DNA from: a virus
Virus record (IMG/VR): IMGVR_UViG_3300047629_000024
Coordinates: 1-37,556 of that record
DNA: 37,556 bases
Strand: one strand, 5' to 3'
Under the pieces are notes generated by a model. That model worked only from the letters and a program-made list of their open reading frames with translations. It did no database searches and was not told where the DNA came from. How positions within the stretch are numbered: the stretch's first letter is position 1; every line of letters begins with the position of its first letter. Below are positions 6,464-13,276 of this stretch, one piece after another. The translations under genes were made by a program, and so were the position numbers.

Positions 6464-6645
6464 ACGACGAGGAAAAGATCCAGTGGTCGCTGTTGAGCGG
6501 CGCACAGACGATGAGCGGTCCCGCGCCGGAATGCGTCATCTGTGGTGTGCCAACGTGGTACGGCGAAGAGTGTTCGAATTGCCTAACTGTCCGTACGCGA
6601 CGCGAATCTATCTGGCTGCGCCTGGCGCGTTGGGTTGTTCGATGA
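6460..6645 (+). CDS. Small zinc-ribbon protein, early
   Basis: A 61-residue protein with CVICG and CSNC about 14 residues apart (zinc ribbon) and a basic aromatic C-terminus (RRESIWLRLARWVVR) that could be an amphipathic helix. The start overlaps the preceding stop as ATGA, and its own stop overlaps the next start the same way. Function unknown. Confidence 0.65.
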   Translation: MNDEEKIQWSLLSGAQTMSGPAPECVICGVPTWYGEECSNCLTVRTRRESIWLRLARWVVR

Positions 6646-6710
6646 ACGACGACAACGATTGGGACTCCGAGCGACCTGTGGACTACTGGGACGACGAAGG
6701 GAGCCATTAG
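6642..6710 (+). CDS. 22-residue acidic microprotein
   Basis: A tiny frame linked to its upstream neighbour by an ATGA overlap and ending exactly at the base before the nuclease start. Its 22 residues include nine Asp/Glu and three Trp/Tyr (DDNDWDSE, DYWDDE), DNA-mimic-like in charge. It may be a real peptide, a translational coupler for the nuclease, or debris from rearrangement of the nuclease gene that starts next. Confidence 0.45.
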   Translation: MNDDNDWDSERPVDYWDDEGSH

Positions 6711-7580
6711 ATGGGCCGTTGGCTGGTCGAGCACAAGACGACGAGCGAGGACATATCGACTGGTAGTGTGTACTTCCGGCGCCTGCGTCTGGACGCGCAG
6801 ATCGGGGTGTACCTGCAGGCGGAACCGGGTGCGGAGGGCGTCATCTACGACGTGCTACGGAAGCCTGCCGAGAGGCCGAAGGTCGGCGAGTCGGCGGACG
6901 CCTTCGGAGCGCGCGTGCTTGCCAAAATTCGGTCTGACCCGGACCGCTACTATCGACGCGCAAAGGTTGTACGGCTCGAGTCGGACCGCGAGGAGCTCGC
7001 GCGCGATGTGTGGCAGACGTCGCGGCACATCATCGCGGCGCGACGCCTCAAGCAGTACCCGCGTAACCCTGACTCGTGTTTCCAATTTCAGCGCGCGTGC
7101 GACTACCTGCCCGTGTGCACTGGAGAGGTAAGCCTGGACGACGAGGCGCTGTACGTCACGCGAGAGCCGCACTCGGAGTTGTGGGCCGTTGGTGCTGCGG
7201 GCGACGCACTCACTCAGTCCAGTCTCAAGACCTGGAGAGCGTGCCCGCGACGTTATGAGCATCGCTACGTGGATGGCCGCGTGCCTCGTGCAGAGGACGG
7301 CGAGGCGCTCAGGATGGGTCGCTCGATTCATGATGCTCTGGAGAGTCTTTTTCTTGGCAAGAGCGTGGATGACTGCTTGACCGCTCTCGACAGCTCTGAT
7401 ATCTACGAGTACGCAAAGTCAGCGGCCATGGTGGCCGGCTATGTGGAGTACTGGGGACGCCCGTCAAACGTAATCGGTACAGAGGTCGAATTCTGCGTAC
7501 CGCTCAGGAATCCGGACGGGTCCGCGTCTAGGACGTTCGTTCTGCGCGGGAAGATCGATGCGATCGTGGAGGCCGAATGA
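6711..7580 (+). CDS. PD-(D/E)XK nuclease, motifs circularly permuted
   Basis: A 289-residue Cas4/RecB-like exonuclease with its halves swapped. In this family the order is SxxxxxxCP, then GxxxH, GxxD, (D/E)xK, QxxxY and finally clustered Cys. Here the protein opens with VEHKTT (Glu7, Lys9), Gln30 and Tyr34, then Cys123, Cys130 and Cys136; only afterwards come SSLKTWRACPRRY (Cys178), GRSIHDALE (His207) and finally GKIDAIVE (Asp283), six residues from the C-terminus. All conserved parts are present once, and the ends would join naturally in one loop. The four Cys may hold an Fe-S cluster. Coupled by ATGA to the Sak4-like gene, so it likely resects DNA for recombination. Confidence 0.8.
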   Translation: MGRWLVEHKTTSEDISTGSVYFRRLRLDAQIGVYLQAEPGAEGVIYDVLRKPAERPKVGESADAFGARVLAKIRSDPDRYYRRAKVVRLESDREELARDVWQTSRHIIAARRLKQYPRNPDSCFQFQRACDYLPVCTGEVSLDDEALYVTREPHSELWAVGAAGDALTQSSLKTWRACPRRYEHRYVDGRVPRAEDGEALRMGRSIHDALESLFLGKSVDDCLTALDSSDIYEYAKSAAMVAGYVEYWGRPSNVIGTEVEFCVPLRNPDGSASRTFVLRGKIDAIVEAE

Positions 7581-8410
7581 ACGTCATCAGGGGGAAGAAA
7601 GATGTCGCAGATCGGAGTCTGATTTACGGACCACCGGGCGTTGGCAAAAGCACGTGGGCGACGGGCGCGCCGGGTACGCTGGCTATAGATGGTGAGGCGG
7701 GTCTGAGCCAGATCGGGTGCGACCGGGTGGAGCTCGCCAGTGGGTGGGATGAGTCTCTGCGCCTCGTCCGTCAGGCGCTCGCAAGCGACTGTAAGCTGCT
7801 TGCGATCGATACGGTGGATGCTCTCGAAACTCGCGCCGTGGCGCATGTGTGCGCTAGCCACAAAAAAAAGAGCCTCGCCGACTTTGGGTACGGCGACGGG
7901 TTCGAGCTGCTCTCATCTGCCTGGCTCGAACTCCTGGGCCTGCTCGAGCAAGGGCGCGCGCGGGGGACTGAAGTGATTCTCGTCGCTCATGTGCAGCAAA
8001 AAAACGTGAACGACCCGACGATCGGCGCTTACGAGAAGTACATTCCGCAGCTCAGCAAGCGCTGCTGGAATCTTACGCATAGGTGGTGCGACAACGTGTT
8101 TTTTGCTGACTACGAAAGGGGTCTGGTCAATGAGCGTGCGGTACTTACGGGAGCTCGCCAGCTTCATGTGGTGGCTGCGAGTGGGTTCGATGCCAAAAAC
8201 CGGTACGGCGTGGTCGGTCCGCTGCCGCTCGAGAGGGCGGCATGGGACGAGGCAAAGAGGCCGCCGGAGGCTCTGGGGGCGATCGGAGTTCTGGTTGCTC
8301 GGTACCCCGAGCTGGCAGAGAAAGTGACGACAGCGTTGAAATTGTCGCCTGCCAACATGGTGTTGGAGGGTCTGCTCGAATGGGAGAAGGACAAGGAGAA
8401 GAGCAAATGA
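7577..8410 (+). CDS. Sak4-like RecA-family recombination ATPase
   Basis: A 277-residue RecA-like core (AAA_24/Sak4 type). Walker A is GPPGVGKST at 18-26, Walker B is LLAIDTVDAL at 74-83, and there is a later VILVAHVQQK strand with the conserved His region. Sak4 proteins assist single-strand annealing during phage recombination, generally with an SSB. Between a nuclease and a possible ssDNA-binding protein this is a recombination module. Start ATGA-overlaps the nuclease stop; the stop ATGA-overlaps the next start. Confidence 0.85.
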   Translation: MNVIRGKKDVADRSLIYGPPGVGKSTWATGAPGTLAIDGEAGLSQIGCDRVELASGWDESLRLVRQALASDCKLLAIDTVDALETRAVAHVCASHKKKSLADFGYGDGFELLSSAWLELLGLLEQGRARGTEVILVAHVQQKNVNDPTIGAYEKYIPQLSKRCWNLTHRWCDNVFFADYERGLVNERAVLTGARQLHVVAASGFDAKNRYGVVGPLPLERAAWDEAKRPPEALGAIGVLVARYPELAEKVTTALKLSPANMVLEGLLEWEKDKEKSK

Positions 8411-8841
8411 TCGCAGAGGGAACGTATCTGGCAACGGCCGTATCGGCCGCGAACTTCATCAACGCAGGGCAGAAGGGCACGCCAGGCGTGGAGGTTGAGT
8501 TCCAGCTCGACGAGGGGCCCAACACCGGCGAGCTCATTACCTGGACTGGATGGCTGACGGACGCCGCGCGCGCGCGCACATCAGAGGCGCTGGCCGCGTG
8601 CGGCTACGACGGCGCGCATGACGAGAGTGTGCGTGGCCGCAAGGCCAAGTTGGTCATACGGCACGAGGAGTACGAAGGGCGAACGCGTGCAAGGGTCGCG
8701 TTCATCAATGACGTCGATCGCATGAGCGGCGCGAAGCCCATGTCTGCCGTCGAGAAGGCCGCCGCGAAGGAAGCGATCCGCGGGCTCGTGCTCTCTGCGA
8801 AAAGTGCTGTACGTGTGCCGGACACCAAAGTGAGGTTCTGA
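8407..8841 (+). CDS. Putative ssDNA-binding protein
   Basis: A 144-residue protein with a beta-rich N-terminal half (GTYLATAVSAANF, PGVEVEFQL, ELITWTGWLT) and KLVIRHEEYEGRTRARVAFINDV later, consistent with an OB-like fold. Its position directly after a Sak4-like gene is where phage SSB-like proteins usually lie. I see no acidic SSB tail; the end is basic and helical. Function is inferred mostly from context; DUF669-like proteins are the nearest comparison. Confidence 0.55.
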   Translation: MIAEGTYLATAVSAANFINAGQKGTPGVEVEFQLDEGPNTGELITWTGWLTDAARARTSEALAACGYDGAHDESVRGRKAKLVIRHEEYEGRTRARVAFINDVDRMSGAKPMSAVEKAAAKEAIRGLVLSAKSAVRVPDTKVRF

Positions 8842-8845
8842 CACC

Positions 8846-10306
8846 GTGGTCGAACTAAGGCAGTACCAGGCGGCAGCAATCGAGGGCCTGCGTGCGCATG
8901 TTCGCGCGGGGCGTCGACGCATCTGCCTGGTCTGTCCTACCGGAGGTGGCAAAACGGTCGTAGCGTCGGCGATCGTAGACAGCGCGCTGTCGCTCGGCTC
9001 GCGCGTGCTGTTCATCGTGCATCGGCGCGAGCTCGTGGACCAGGCGGTCACGCAGTTCGCGCGATGGGGAGTGATGGCCGGTGTCGAGCGCGGGGACGAC
9101 TCGCGTAGCAATCGACTGCTGCCTGTGCAGGTAGGGACGGTGCAGACGTTGTCTCGTCGGGACAGGTGTCCGGCGGATATCGTGTTCGTGGACGAATGCC
9201 ATCGTGTGGCTGGCGACTCATACGTCGAGCTGCTTTCGTCCTACCCTGAGGCCACCATCATCGGCCTGACCGCGACACCGTGCCGGCTGGATGGCAAGCC
9301 GCTGGGTAATCACTTCGACGCTCTCGAGGCTGTCGCGACGTACTCTCAGCTCATCGCGGATGGCTTTCTCGCGGCGCCCGTGGTGTACGCAGCGAAACGA
9401 GCGCCCGACCTGACGGGCGTACGCAGGCGCGCGGGCGATTACTCCGAGGAGGAACTGGAGCGTGCCATGCTCGACCCACACGTGGTGGGTGACGTGCTCG
9501 AGGCTTGGAGGTCGCGTGCCGAGGGCCGGTCGACTGTAATCTTCGCGGTCGGGGTGGGGCATTCGGTTGCCATGCGTGATCAGTTCCGTGCTGCGGGGGT
9601 CTCCTGCGAGCATCTGGACGCGTCCACGCCAGAGCCCGAGCGGGCGAACATCCTCGCTGCGGTCCGCGGCGGCGAGGTGATGTGCGTGACCAACGTTGGG
9701 ATCCTGACCGAGGGATGGGACGAGCCTCGAGTCAAGTGCTGCGTGATGGCTCGGCCGACGTTGTCTCTGGGGCTCTACATGCAGTGCGTCGGCCGAATTC
9801 TGCGGCCGTGGAACGGCGTGCAGCCCGTCGTGCTCGATCACTCGGGCAACACGTCGCGGCATGGTCTACCGCATGAGGACAGGCACTGGAGTCTCGAGAC
9901 AGCCACCGAACGAGCCCCGCGGACCAAGATTCCGTATCGGATGTGTCCAGCGTGCTACGCGTACGTGCTCAAAAACCCGTGCGAGCACTGCGGCCATCAG
10001 ACAGTCGTTCAGACGCGAGAATTACGTATAGAGGATGGCTCACTGGAGGAAGTCACGTTGACGGACAAGGATCCACGGCGTGATGCGTACGATAAGTGGC
10101 TTTTCACCGCGCTCAACCGTGGGTACAAGCCTGGGTACGCGGCTGCGCAGTATAAGGAAGCCTACGGCGAATGGCCGCCGTACCATTGGTCAACAAAAGC
10201 GAAAGCACTGTTTGAAGGAGACGAGCAATGGCGAAAGCGATTCGAGTATCGGGAGCGGATGCGGGCAGCGTGGGGCAGCGACGAACCCTCGAAGCCGACT
10301 ACGTGA
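8846..10306 (+). CDS. SF2 DNA/RNA helicase (DECH)
   Basis: A 486-residue superfamily-2 helicase. Q-like motif RQYQ at 5-8; motif I PTGGGKT at 31-37; motif Ia HRRELVDQ at 59-66; motif II DECH at 116-119; motif III TATP at 142-145; C-terminal RecA domain with TEGWDEP and motif VI QCVGRILRPW. A zinc-binding pair follows (CPAC, CEHCGH at about 372-391), then a basic tail. UvsW/RecG-like remodelling of recombination intermediates is plausible. Start GTG lies 4 bases after the preceding stop; the end overlaps the VRR-NUC gene by 79 bases. Confidence 0.9.
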   Translation: MVELRQYQAAAIEGLRAHVRAGRRRICLVCPTGGGKTVVASAIVDSALSLGSRVLFIVHRRELVDQAVTQFARWGVMAGVERGDDSRSNRLLPVQVGTVQTLSRRDRCPADIVFVDECHRVAGDSYVELLSSYPEATIIGLTATPCRLDGKPLGNHFDALEAVATYSQLIADGFLAAPVVYAAKRAPDLTGVRRRAGDYSEEELERAMLDPHVVGDVLEAWRSRAEGRSTVIFAVGVGHSVAMRDQFRAAGVSCEHLDASTPEPERANILAAVRGGEVMCVTNVGILTEGWDEPRVKCCVMARPTLSLGLYMQCVGRILRPWNGVQPVVLDHSGNTSRHGLPHEDRHWSLETATERAPRTKIPYRMCPACYAYVLKNPCEHCGHQTVVQTRELRIEDGSLEEVTLTDKDPRRDAYDKWLFTALNRGYKPGYAAAQYKEAYGEWPPYHWSTKAKALFEGDEQWRKRFEYRERMRAAWGSDEPSKPTT

Positions 10307-10623
10307 AGCTCTTCCTTGGCGCCATGGCCGGCGGTGACTTCGCCCTATTCGTTAGGCAGGTTGGAGCTATCAAGGTCGAGGACCGCGTGTTCCGGTCCGG
10401 GATAGCTGGCCAGGCGGACATCTGGGGCGTGCATTTGCCCACTGGCAAGCACGTGGAAATCGAAGTCAAGCGGTACACGCAGCTGAGTGCGGCTCAGGTG
10501 CAGTGGAGATACTGGTGCTGCGAAAGGAATGTCCCGTGGACGATGCTCAAGGTTGAGCAAGGAGAGTCAGTCGAGGAAACGGTACAACGCTGGGTTGACC
10601 AGCTGAAAGGATGGCAAATATGA
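10228..10623 (+). CDS. VRR-NUC nuclease
   Basis: A 131-residue VRR-NUC type PD-(D/E)XK nuclease: GIAGQAD at 58-64 (Asp64), HVEIEVK at 75-81 (Glu79, Lys81) and Gln90 followed by an aromatic helix (QWRYWCCERN). Such small nucleases act on branched DNA, here probably resolving junctions before packaging. The start has AAGGAG 8 bases upstream, and lies inside the helicase gene in a different frame. The stop overlaps the next start (ATGA). Confidence 0.88.
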   Translation: MAKAIRVSGADAGSVGQRRTLEADYVKLFLGAMAGGDFALFVRQVGAIKVEDRVFRSGIAGQADIWGVHLPTGKHVEIEVKRYTQLSAAQVQWRYWCCERNVPWTMLKVEQGESVEETVQRWVDQLKGWQI

Positions 10624-10919
10624 ACATTTTCGCTCGACAGGGTGATCTGGTGATCGAACGAAAGCCCATGACTGGGACTCCGGTCAAGGAAACCGATCCG
10701 GTACTGGCGGGAGGCAGCTCGGGGCATCCGCACATCGTGCGTGGCACGGTGCTCGTACTGCGCAACGTGTCGCATACAGGGCTCAGACTCCTGGAGCCTT
10801 CCGTGCTCGAGCACGGGAAGTCTGGTGGCCACAAGCCGGTACCTTTGCCGGCTGGCGACTACGAGGTGCGTATCCTCCGGGAGCGGTGGGACGAGTCCGA
10901 CCGGGAGGTCTCCGACTGA
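10620..10919 (+). CDS. Conserved RQGD-type small protein
   Basis: A 99-residue protein with RQGDLVIER near the start, GHPHIVRGT in the middle (like GHAH in this family) and LPAGDYEVRILRERW near the end. This pattern resembles a widespread small all-beta family in phages, plasmids and bacteria whose role I do not know. ATG 10620 is chosen because it overlaps the VRR-NUC stop; ATG 10611 is in frame three codons earlier. Confidence 0.65.
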   Translation: MNIFARQGDLVIERKPMTGTPVKETDPVLAGGSSGHPHIVRGTVLVLRNVSHTGLRLLEPSVLEHGKSGGHKPVPLPAGDYEVRILRERWDESDREVSD

Positions 10920-10925
10920 CCGTGT

Positions 10926-10961
10926 CGGCGCGTGCGCGGGCCACGGCCTGCTTGCGCGCCG
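10926..10961. other. GC-rich hairpin before the DUF6745-like gene
   Basis: CGGCGCG (10926-10932) and CGCGCCG (10955-10961) can pair, with some further pairing in the loop (GGCC elements). It lies in the 66-base gap that breaks the otherwise overlapping early operon, just before the strong AAGGAG of the next gene. No T-run follows. It may weaken transcription or set a separate RNA unit for the DUF6745/Arg-Val cassette. Confidence 0.4.
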
Positions 10962-10985
10962 GCACTGCCGGGGAAGGAGCGTACA

Positions 10986-11909
10986 ATGGTAGCTGCGATC
11001 ACCAAGGACCAGACGGAACTGACACCAGATCAGGAGGCCGTGTGTGACGAGTACTATCGGCGTGGAATCAACGTTCTCAATGTGCCACGCGAGACAAATC
11101 GTGACGCGGCGATTCAGTATGCCAAACTGCTGTACTCGGTATCCGAGCTGACCGTTCCCGACTCGTTCGTTTTTGCGCGTTCGCCGTACGAGGCGCTAAA
11201 GCTTGCCGAAAGGTGGGAAGGCAAAGGAACCGGAAAACGTGAGACGTTCCTGGATTCCAACGGGATCTACTATCTGGACTGGGTTATGCGTGACCTGGCC
11301 TGGGCCGCGCTCGGCGTACTTGGTCCGGAGGATGCTGATCTGGTACAAACACATGAGGCGATGGCCAAAGGCCTTCTGTCGGTTTGGGACACGATCATGC
11401 TGGACGATTACTGTGTGATCGTTCAGTTTCCCAAAAAGTTAGCTCTTGATACCGACGGCAACATGCACTGCGCAGATGGTCCGTGTATCGAGTGGCTGGA
11501 CGGTGAAGTAGACTATGCGTGGCACGGCACGTGGGTCGATGCGCGTGTGATCGTCGACACTGGCGCAATAGACCGCGCCTACCTGCAAACGCTAACGAAC
11601 ACGGAGGAGCGCCGGGCTGTTGGTGAGATTCTCGGCTGGAGCAGGTTCGCTGAGATCATGGGGGCAACGTCTGTCAGTTTGTGGGTGGACTTCGATACTG
11701 GACTGTCGTACGAGCTCTTGCGATACGATGGCGGAAAGCTCCTCAGGAAGCTGTCGCCCGTGCTGTCTGACGGGACTCAACCTACGTACCTCGAGCCGGT
11801 CCACGAGGACCTAGTCACCGCGCAAGCCGCGCGTAAGTGGCAGGCTACAGGTCTGTCTGTCGACGAATGCGAGCAAGACCCATCGCTCACGTACGGGTCT
11901 GAGTCGTGA
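10986..11909 (+). CDS. DUF6745-like protein
   Basis: A 307-residue protein. Residues about 155-217 carry a DUF6745-like pattern: DTDGNMHCADGP (156-166), then W170, YAWHG (177-181), and NTEERRAVGEILG (205-217). The N-terminal 150 residues are helical with an aromatic-rich core. DUF6745 has no established biochemical function that I know of. The start ATG has AAGGAG 7 bases upstream; the longer frame to 10932 has no ribosome site. Its stop overlaps the first of five Arg-Val repeat genes (GTGA), so these six genes form a coupled cassette at the end of the early operon. Confidence 0.7.
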   Translation: MVAAITKDQTELTPDQEAVCDEYYRRGINVLNVPRETNRDAAIQYAKLLYSVSELTVPDSFVFARSPYEALKLAERWEGKGTGKRETFLDSNGIYYLDWVMRDLAWAALGVLGPEDADLVQTHEAMAKGLLSVWDTIMLDDYCVIVQFPKKLALDTDGNMHCADGPCIEWLDGEVDYAWHGTWVDARVIVDTGAIDRAYLQTLTNTEERRAVGEILGWSRFAEIMGATSVSLWVDFDTGLSYELLRYDGGKLLRKLSPVLSDGTQPTYLEPVHEDLVTAQAARKWQATGLSVDECEQDPSLTYGSES

Positions 11910-11986
11910 GCATACGCATCTGGGCCCGCGTCTGGGACCTCGTCAGGGCCCGCGTCAGTGACCGCGTACAGAAGGAGCGGACATGA
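11906..11986 (+). CDS. Arg-Val tetrapeptide-repeat microprotein 1
   Basis: A 26-residue frame: about five tetrads of the form R-V-x-x (RIWA, RVWD, LVRA, RVSD, RVQK) and tail QKERT. The GTG start overlaps the DUF6745 stop and its own stop overlaps the next ATG. Its last codons, CAG AAG GAG, contain the ribosome site for gene 2, so the tail residues are partly dictated by that signal. It may be a truncated family member. Confidence 0.6.
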   Translation: MSIRIWARVWDLVRARVSDRVQKERT

Positions 11987-12159
11987 GCGCTCGTGTCTAC
12001 GCCCACGTCAGAGGCCATGTCTGGGACCGCGTCAGGGCTCGCGCATGGGAACGTGTCGGGGGCCGCGTCGGGGTATGTGTCAGGGCCCGCGTCTGTAGCC
12101 GTGTCTGGGGCCGCGTCTACGACCGCGTCAGGGGCCACGTGCGTAGAGAGCAGCCGTGA
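11983..12159 (+). CDS. Arg-Val tetrapeptide-repeat protein 2
   Basis: A 58-residue protein starting MSARV and then made of about 13 tetrads (RVYA, HVRG, HVWD, RVRA ... RVWG, RVYD). The second position is almost always Val; the first is mostly Arg; the third varies among Trp, Arg, Gly, Tyr, Ser and Cys; the fourth is Asp, Gly or Ala. ATGA and GTGA overlaps couple it to both neighbours. Synonymous use of CGT versus CGC and GTA versus GTC supports coding on this strand. Confidence 0.7.
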   Translation: MSARVYAHVRGHVWDRVRARAWERVGGRVGVCVRARVCSRVWGRVYDRVRGHVRREQP

Positions 12160-12374
12160 GCACACGAGTTAGCGACAGCGTCTGGGACCGCGTCTGGGGC
12201 CGCGTCAGGGCCCGCATCTGGGGCCGCGTCAGTTCCCGCGTCAGTGACCGCGTCTGGGGCCGCGTAAGGGGCCGCGTCAGAGACTGCGTCAGGGCCCGCG
12301 TCTGGGACCGCGTCAGGGACCGCGTCGGGGTACGTGTCAGGGCCAGTGCCCGCTCCCAGAAGGAGAAGCCGTGA
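12156..12374 (+). CDS. Arg-Val tetrapeptide-repeat protein 3
   Basis: A 72-residue protein, GTG start, with about 15 tetrads (RVSD, SVWD, RVWG, RVRA, RIWG, RVSS ... RVRD, RVGV), the most regular of the set. It begins MSTRVSDSV, nearly the same as gene 4. The tail SQKEKP encodes AAGGAG, the ribosome site of gene 4. Very basic overall, with Arg paired with Asp at a spacing of three residues. No signal peptide or membrane segment. Confidence 0.72.
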   Translation: MSTRVSDSVWDRVWGRVRARIWGRVSSRVSDRVWGRVRGRVRDCVRARVWDRVRDRVGVRVRASARSQKEKP

Positions 12375-12559
12375 GCACACGAGTTCGCGACAGCGTATGT
12401 GACCGCGTCGGGGTACTGACCTGGGAACGTACCAGGGTACGTGTCAGGGCCCGCGTCAGTGACCGCGTCTGGGGCCGCATAATGGGTCGCTTATGGGACG
12501 GCGTTTGGGCTAGCGTTATCGACCAAGTCAGGGATCGTATCAATGGTGCGAAGTCATGA
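12371..12559 (+). CDS. Arg-Val tetrapeptide-repeat protein 4
   Basis: A 62-residue protein, GTG start, MSTRVRDSV N-terminus. Its first 9 codons are almost identical at DNA level to those of gene 3, pointing to recent tandem duplication. About 14 tetrads; the second half is more diverged, with Ile, Leu and Thr replacing Val (RIMG, RLWD, GVWA, SVID, RING). Coupled to both neighbours by 4-base overlaps. Confidence 0.72.
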   Translation: MSTRVRDSVCDRVGVLTWERTRVRVRARVSDRVWGRIMGRLWDGVWASVIDQVRDRINGAKS

Positions 12560-12777
12560 GCGTCCGCGTCTGTTTCGTTCATGCTCATGTACACGATCTG
12601 GTCCACGCGCGTGTATGCAGCCGCATCAACGCCAGCGTCAGGGATAGTATTGACGATCGAGTATGGGACCGCGTCAGGAACCGCATATGGGATGGCATTG
12701 TCGTCATCATTGTCGTCCGCGTATACAGACGCGTCATTCGGGTAGCACGAAAAGAATCTTCGATGGTGACTCGTTGA
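12556..12777 (+). CDS. Arg-Val repeat protein 5, diverged
   Basis: A 73-residue protein starting MSVRV. The first part uses His (VHAH, VHDL, VHAR) in place of Arg, one 3-residue step shifts the register, and the C-terminus becomes a hydrophobic stretch (IVVIIVVRVYRRVIRV) that could touch a membrane. It is the last early gene; its final 44 bases overlap the end of the endolysin gene on the opposite strand, so the two main transcripts meet here. Confidence 0.68.
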   Translation: MSVRVCFVHAHVHDLVHARVCSRINASVRDSIDDRVWDRVRNRIWDGIVVIIVVRVYRRVIRVARKESSMVTR

Positions 12778-13276
12778 GCGTATCGGCCAGAAGCTCCCCG
12801 TCCAGATCGCGGTAGTGCCTAGCCAGCGCAGCTGCGTAATCCGTCTCCAGGGCAGTGTAGTAATGGGCCAGCTTGAGCGCATGTGCGAACGCGGCGACAT
12901 CTCCGGCCGTGATGGCTGGCCAAGCCGCGGCGAACGTGGTGCGCAAGATCTGGAAGTAGTCTGCCATCCCAGCGTCAAGGTCGGCGAACGCACGGAACGC
13001 TGCGCGCGTCGGCACATATACTCCGCCGACGAGCTCCGTCGTGCGCAGCATCGCGTAGTCACGGCCGTCACCGGGCATGTGCTTGACGCCTGCAAGCGAG
13101 TAGTTCCAACAGCTGCGCCCAGCACCCGTCTCGTGCCAGATCTGCGCAAGCACCACAAGCCACTGCTTGCGTTCGGGGTGGCCGCCAAGCTGGGCGCGCC
13201 ACTGCGTGAGTAGCGCAGCGCGCGTTAGCTCCGCATCGAGCGGTGTCGATGTCGCCGGCAGTTCGTTCTCGGTCAT
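12734..13276 (-). CDS. Endolysin, glucosaminidase-like
   Basis: A 180-residue cytoplasmic or exported cell-wall hydrolase. WHETGAG at 47-53 supplies a Glu (49) as in GH73/FlgJ-type glucosaminidases, followed by NYSLAGVK at 58-65, matching the family's NLFGIK element, and YFQILR plus HALKLAHYYT further on, typical of the helical lysozyme-like fold (GYAT motif equivalent). It would cleave peptidoglycan glycan strands. There is no signal peptide, so it depends on a holin. It ends the late operon, after five small lysis-related genes, and converges with the early operon. Confidence 0.85.
   Translation of the reverse strand: MTENELPATSTPLDAELTRAALLTQWRAQLGGHPERKQWLVVLAQIWHETGAGRSCWNYSLAGVKHMPGDGRDYAMLRTTELVGGVYVPTRAAFRAFADLDAGMADYFQILRTTFAAAWPAITAGDVAAFAHALKLAHYYTALETDYAAALARHYRDLDGELLADTLNESPSKILFVLPE

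Larger units (their letters stand above)
11906..12777 (+). repeat. 12-bp-periodic repeat region
   Basis: At DNA level this region is a degenerate 12-base repeat, typified by CGCGTCTGGGAC and CGCGTCAGGGCC, recurring dozens of times over about 870 bases with the GCGTC core in register. It encodes R-V-x-x tetrads on the plus strand and P-D-A-V type tetrads in one minus-strand frame. The plus strand is judged coding because of start/stop overlaps, ribosome sites and synonymous variation. Confidence 0.85.

Noticed and set aside
11887-12380. Minus-strand frames of P-D-A-V repeats opposite the Arg-Val genes
   Set aside because: They are shadows of the 12-base repeat. Ribosome sites, overlapping stop/starts and synonymous third-position changes all favour the plus strand.
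11906-12777. CRISPR array
   Set aside because: Repeats are only 12 bases, have no unique spacers of constant length, and are translated.
12337-13188. Long minus-strand frame (283 codons) crossing the end of the endolysin and Arg-Val gene 4-5
   Set aside because: It is in a different frame from the well-supported endolysin and lacks any domain; it results from high GC and repeat structure.
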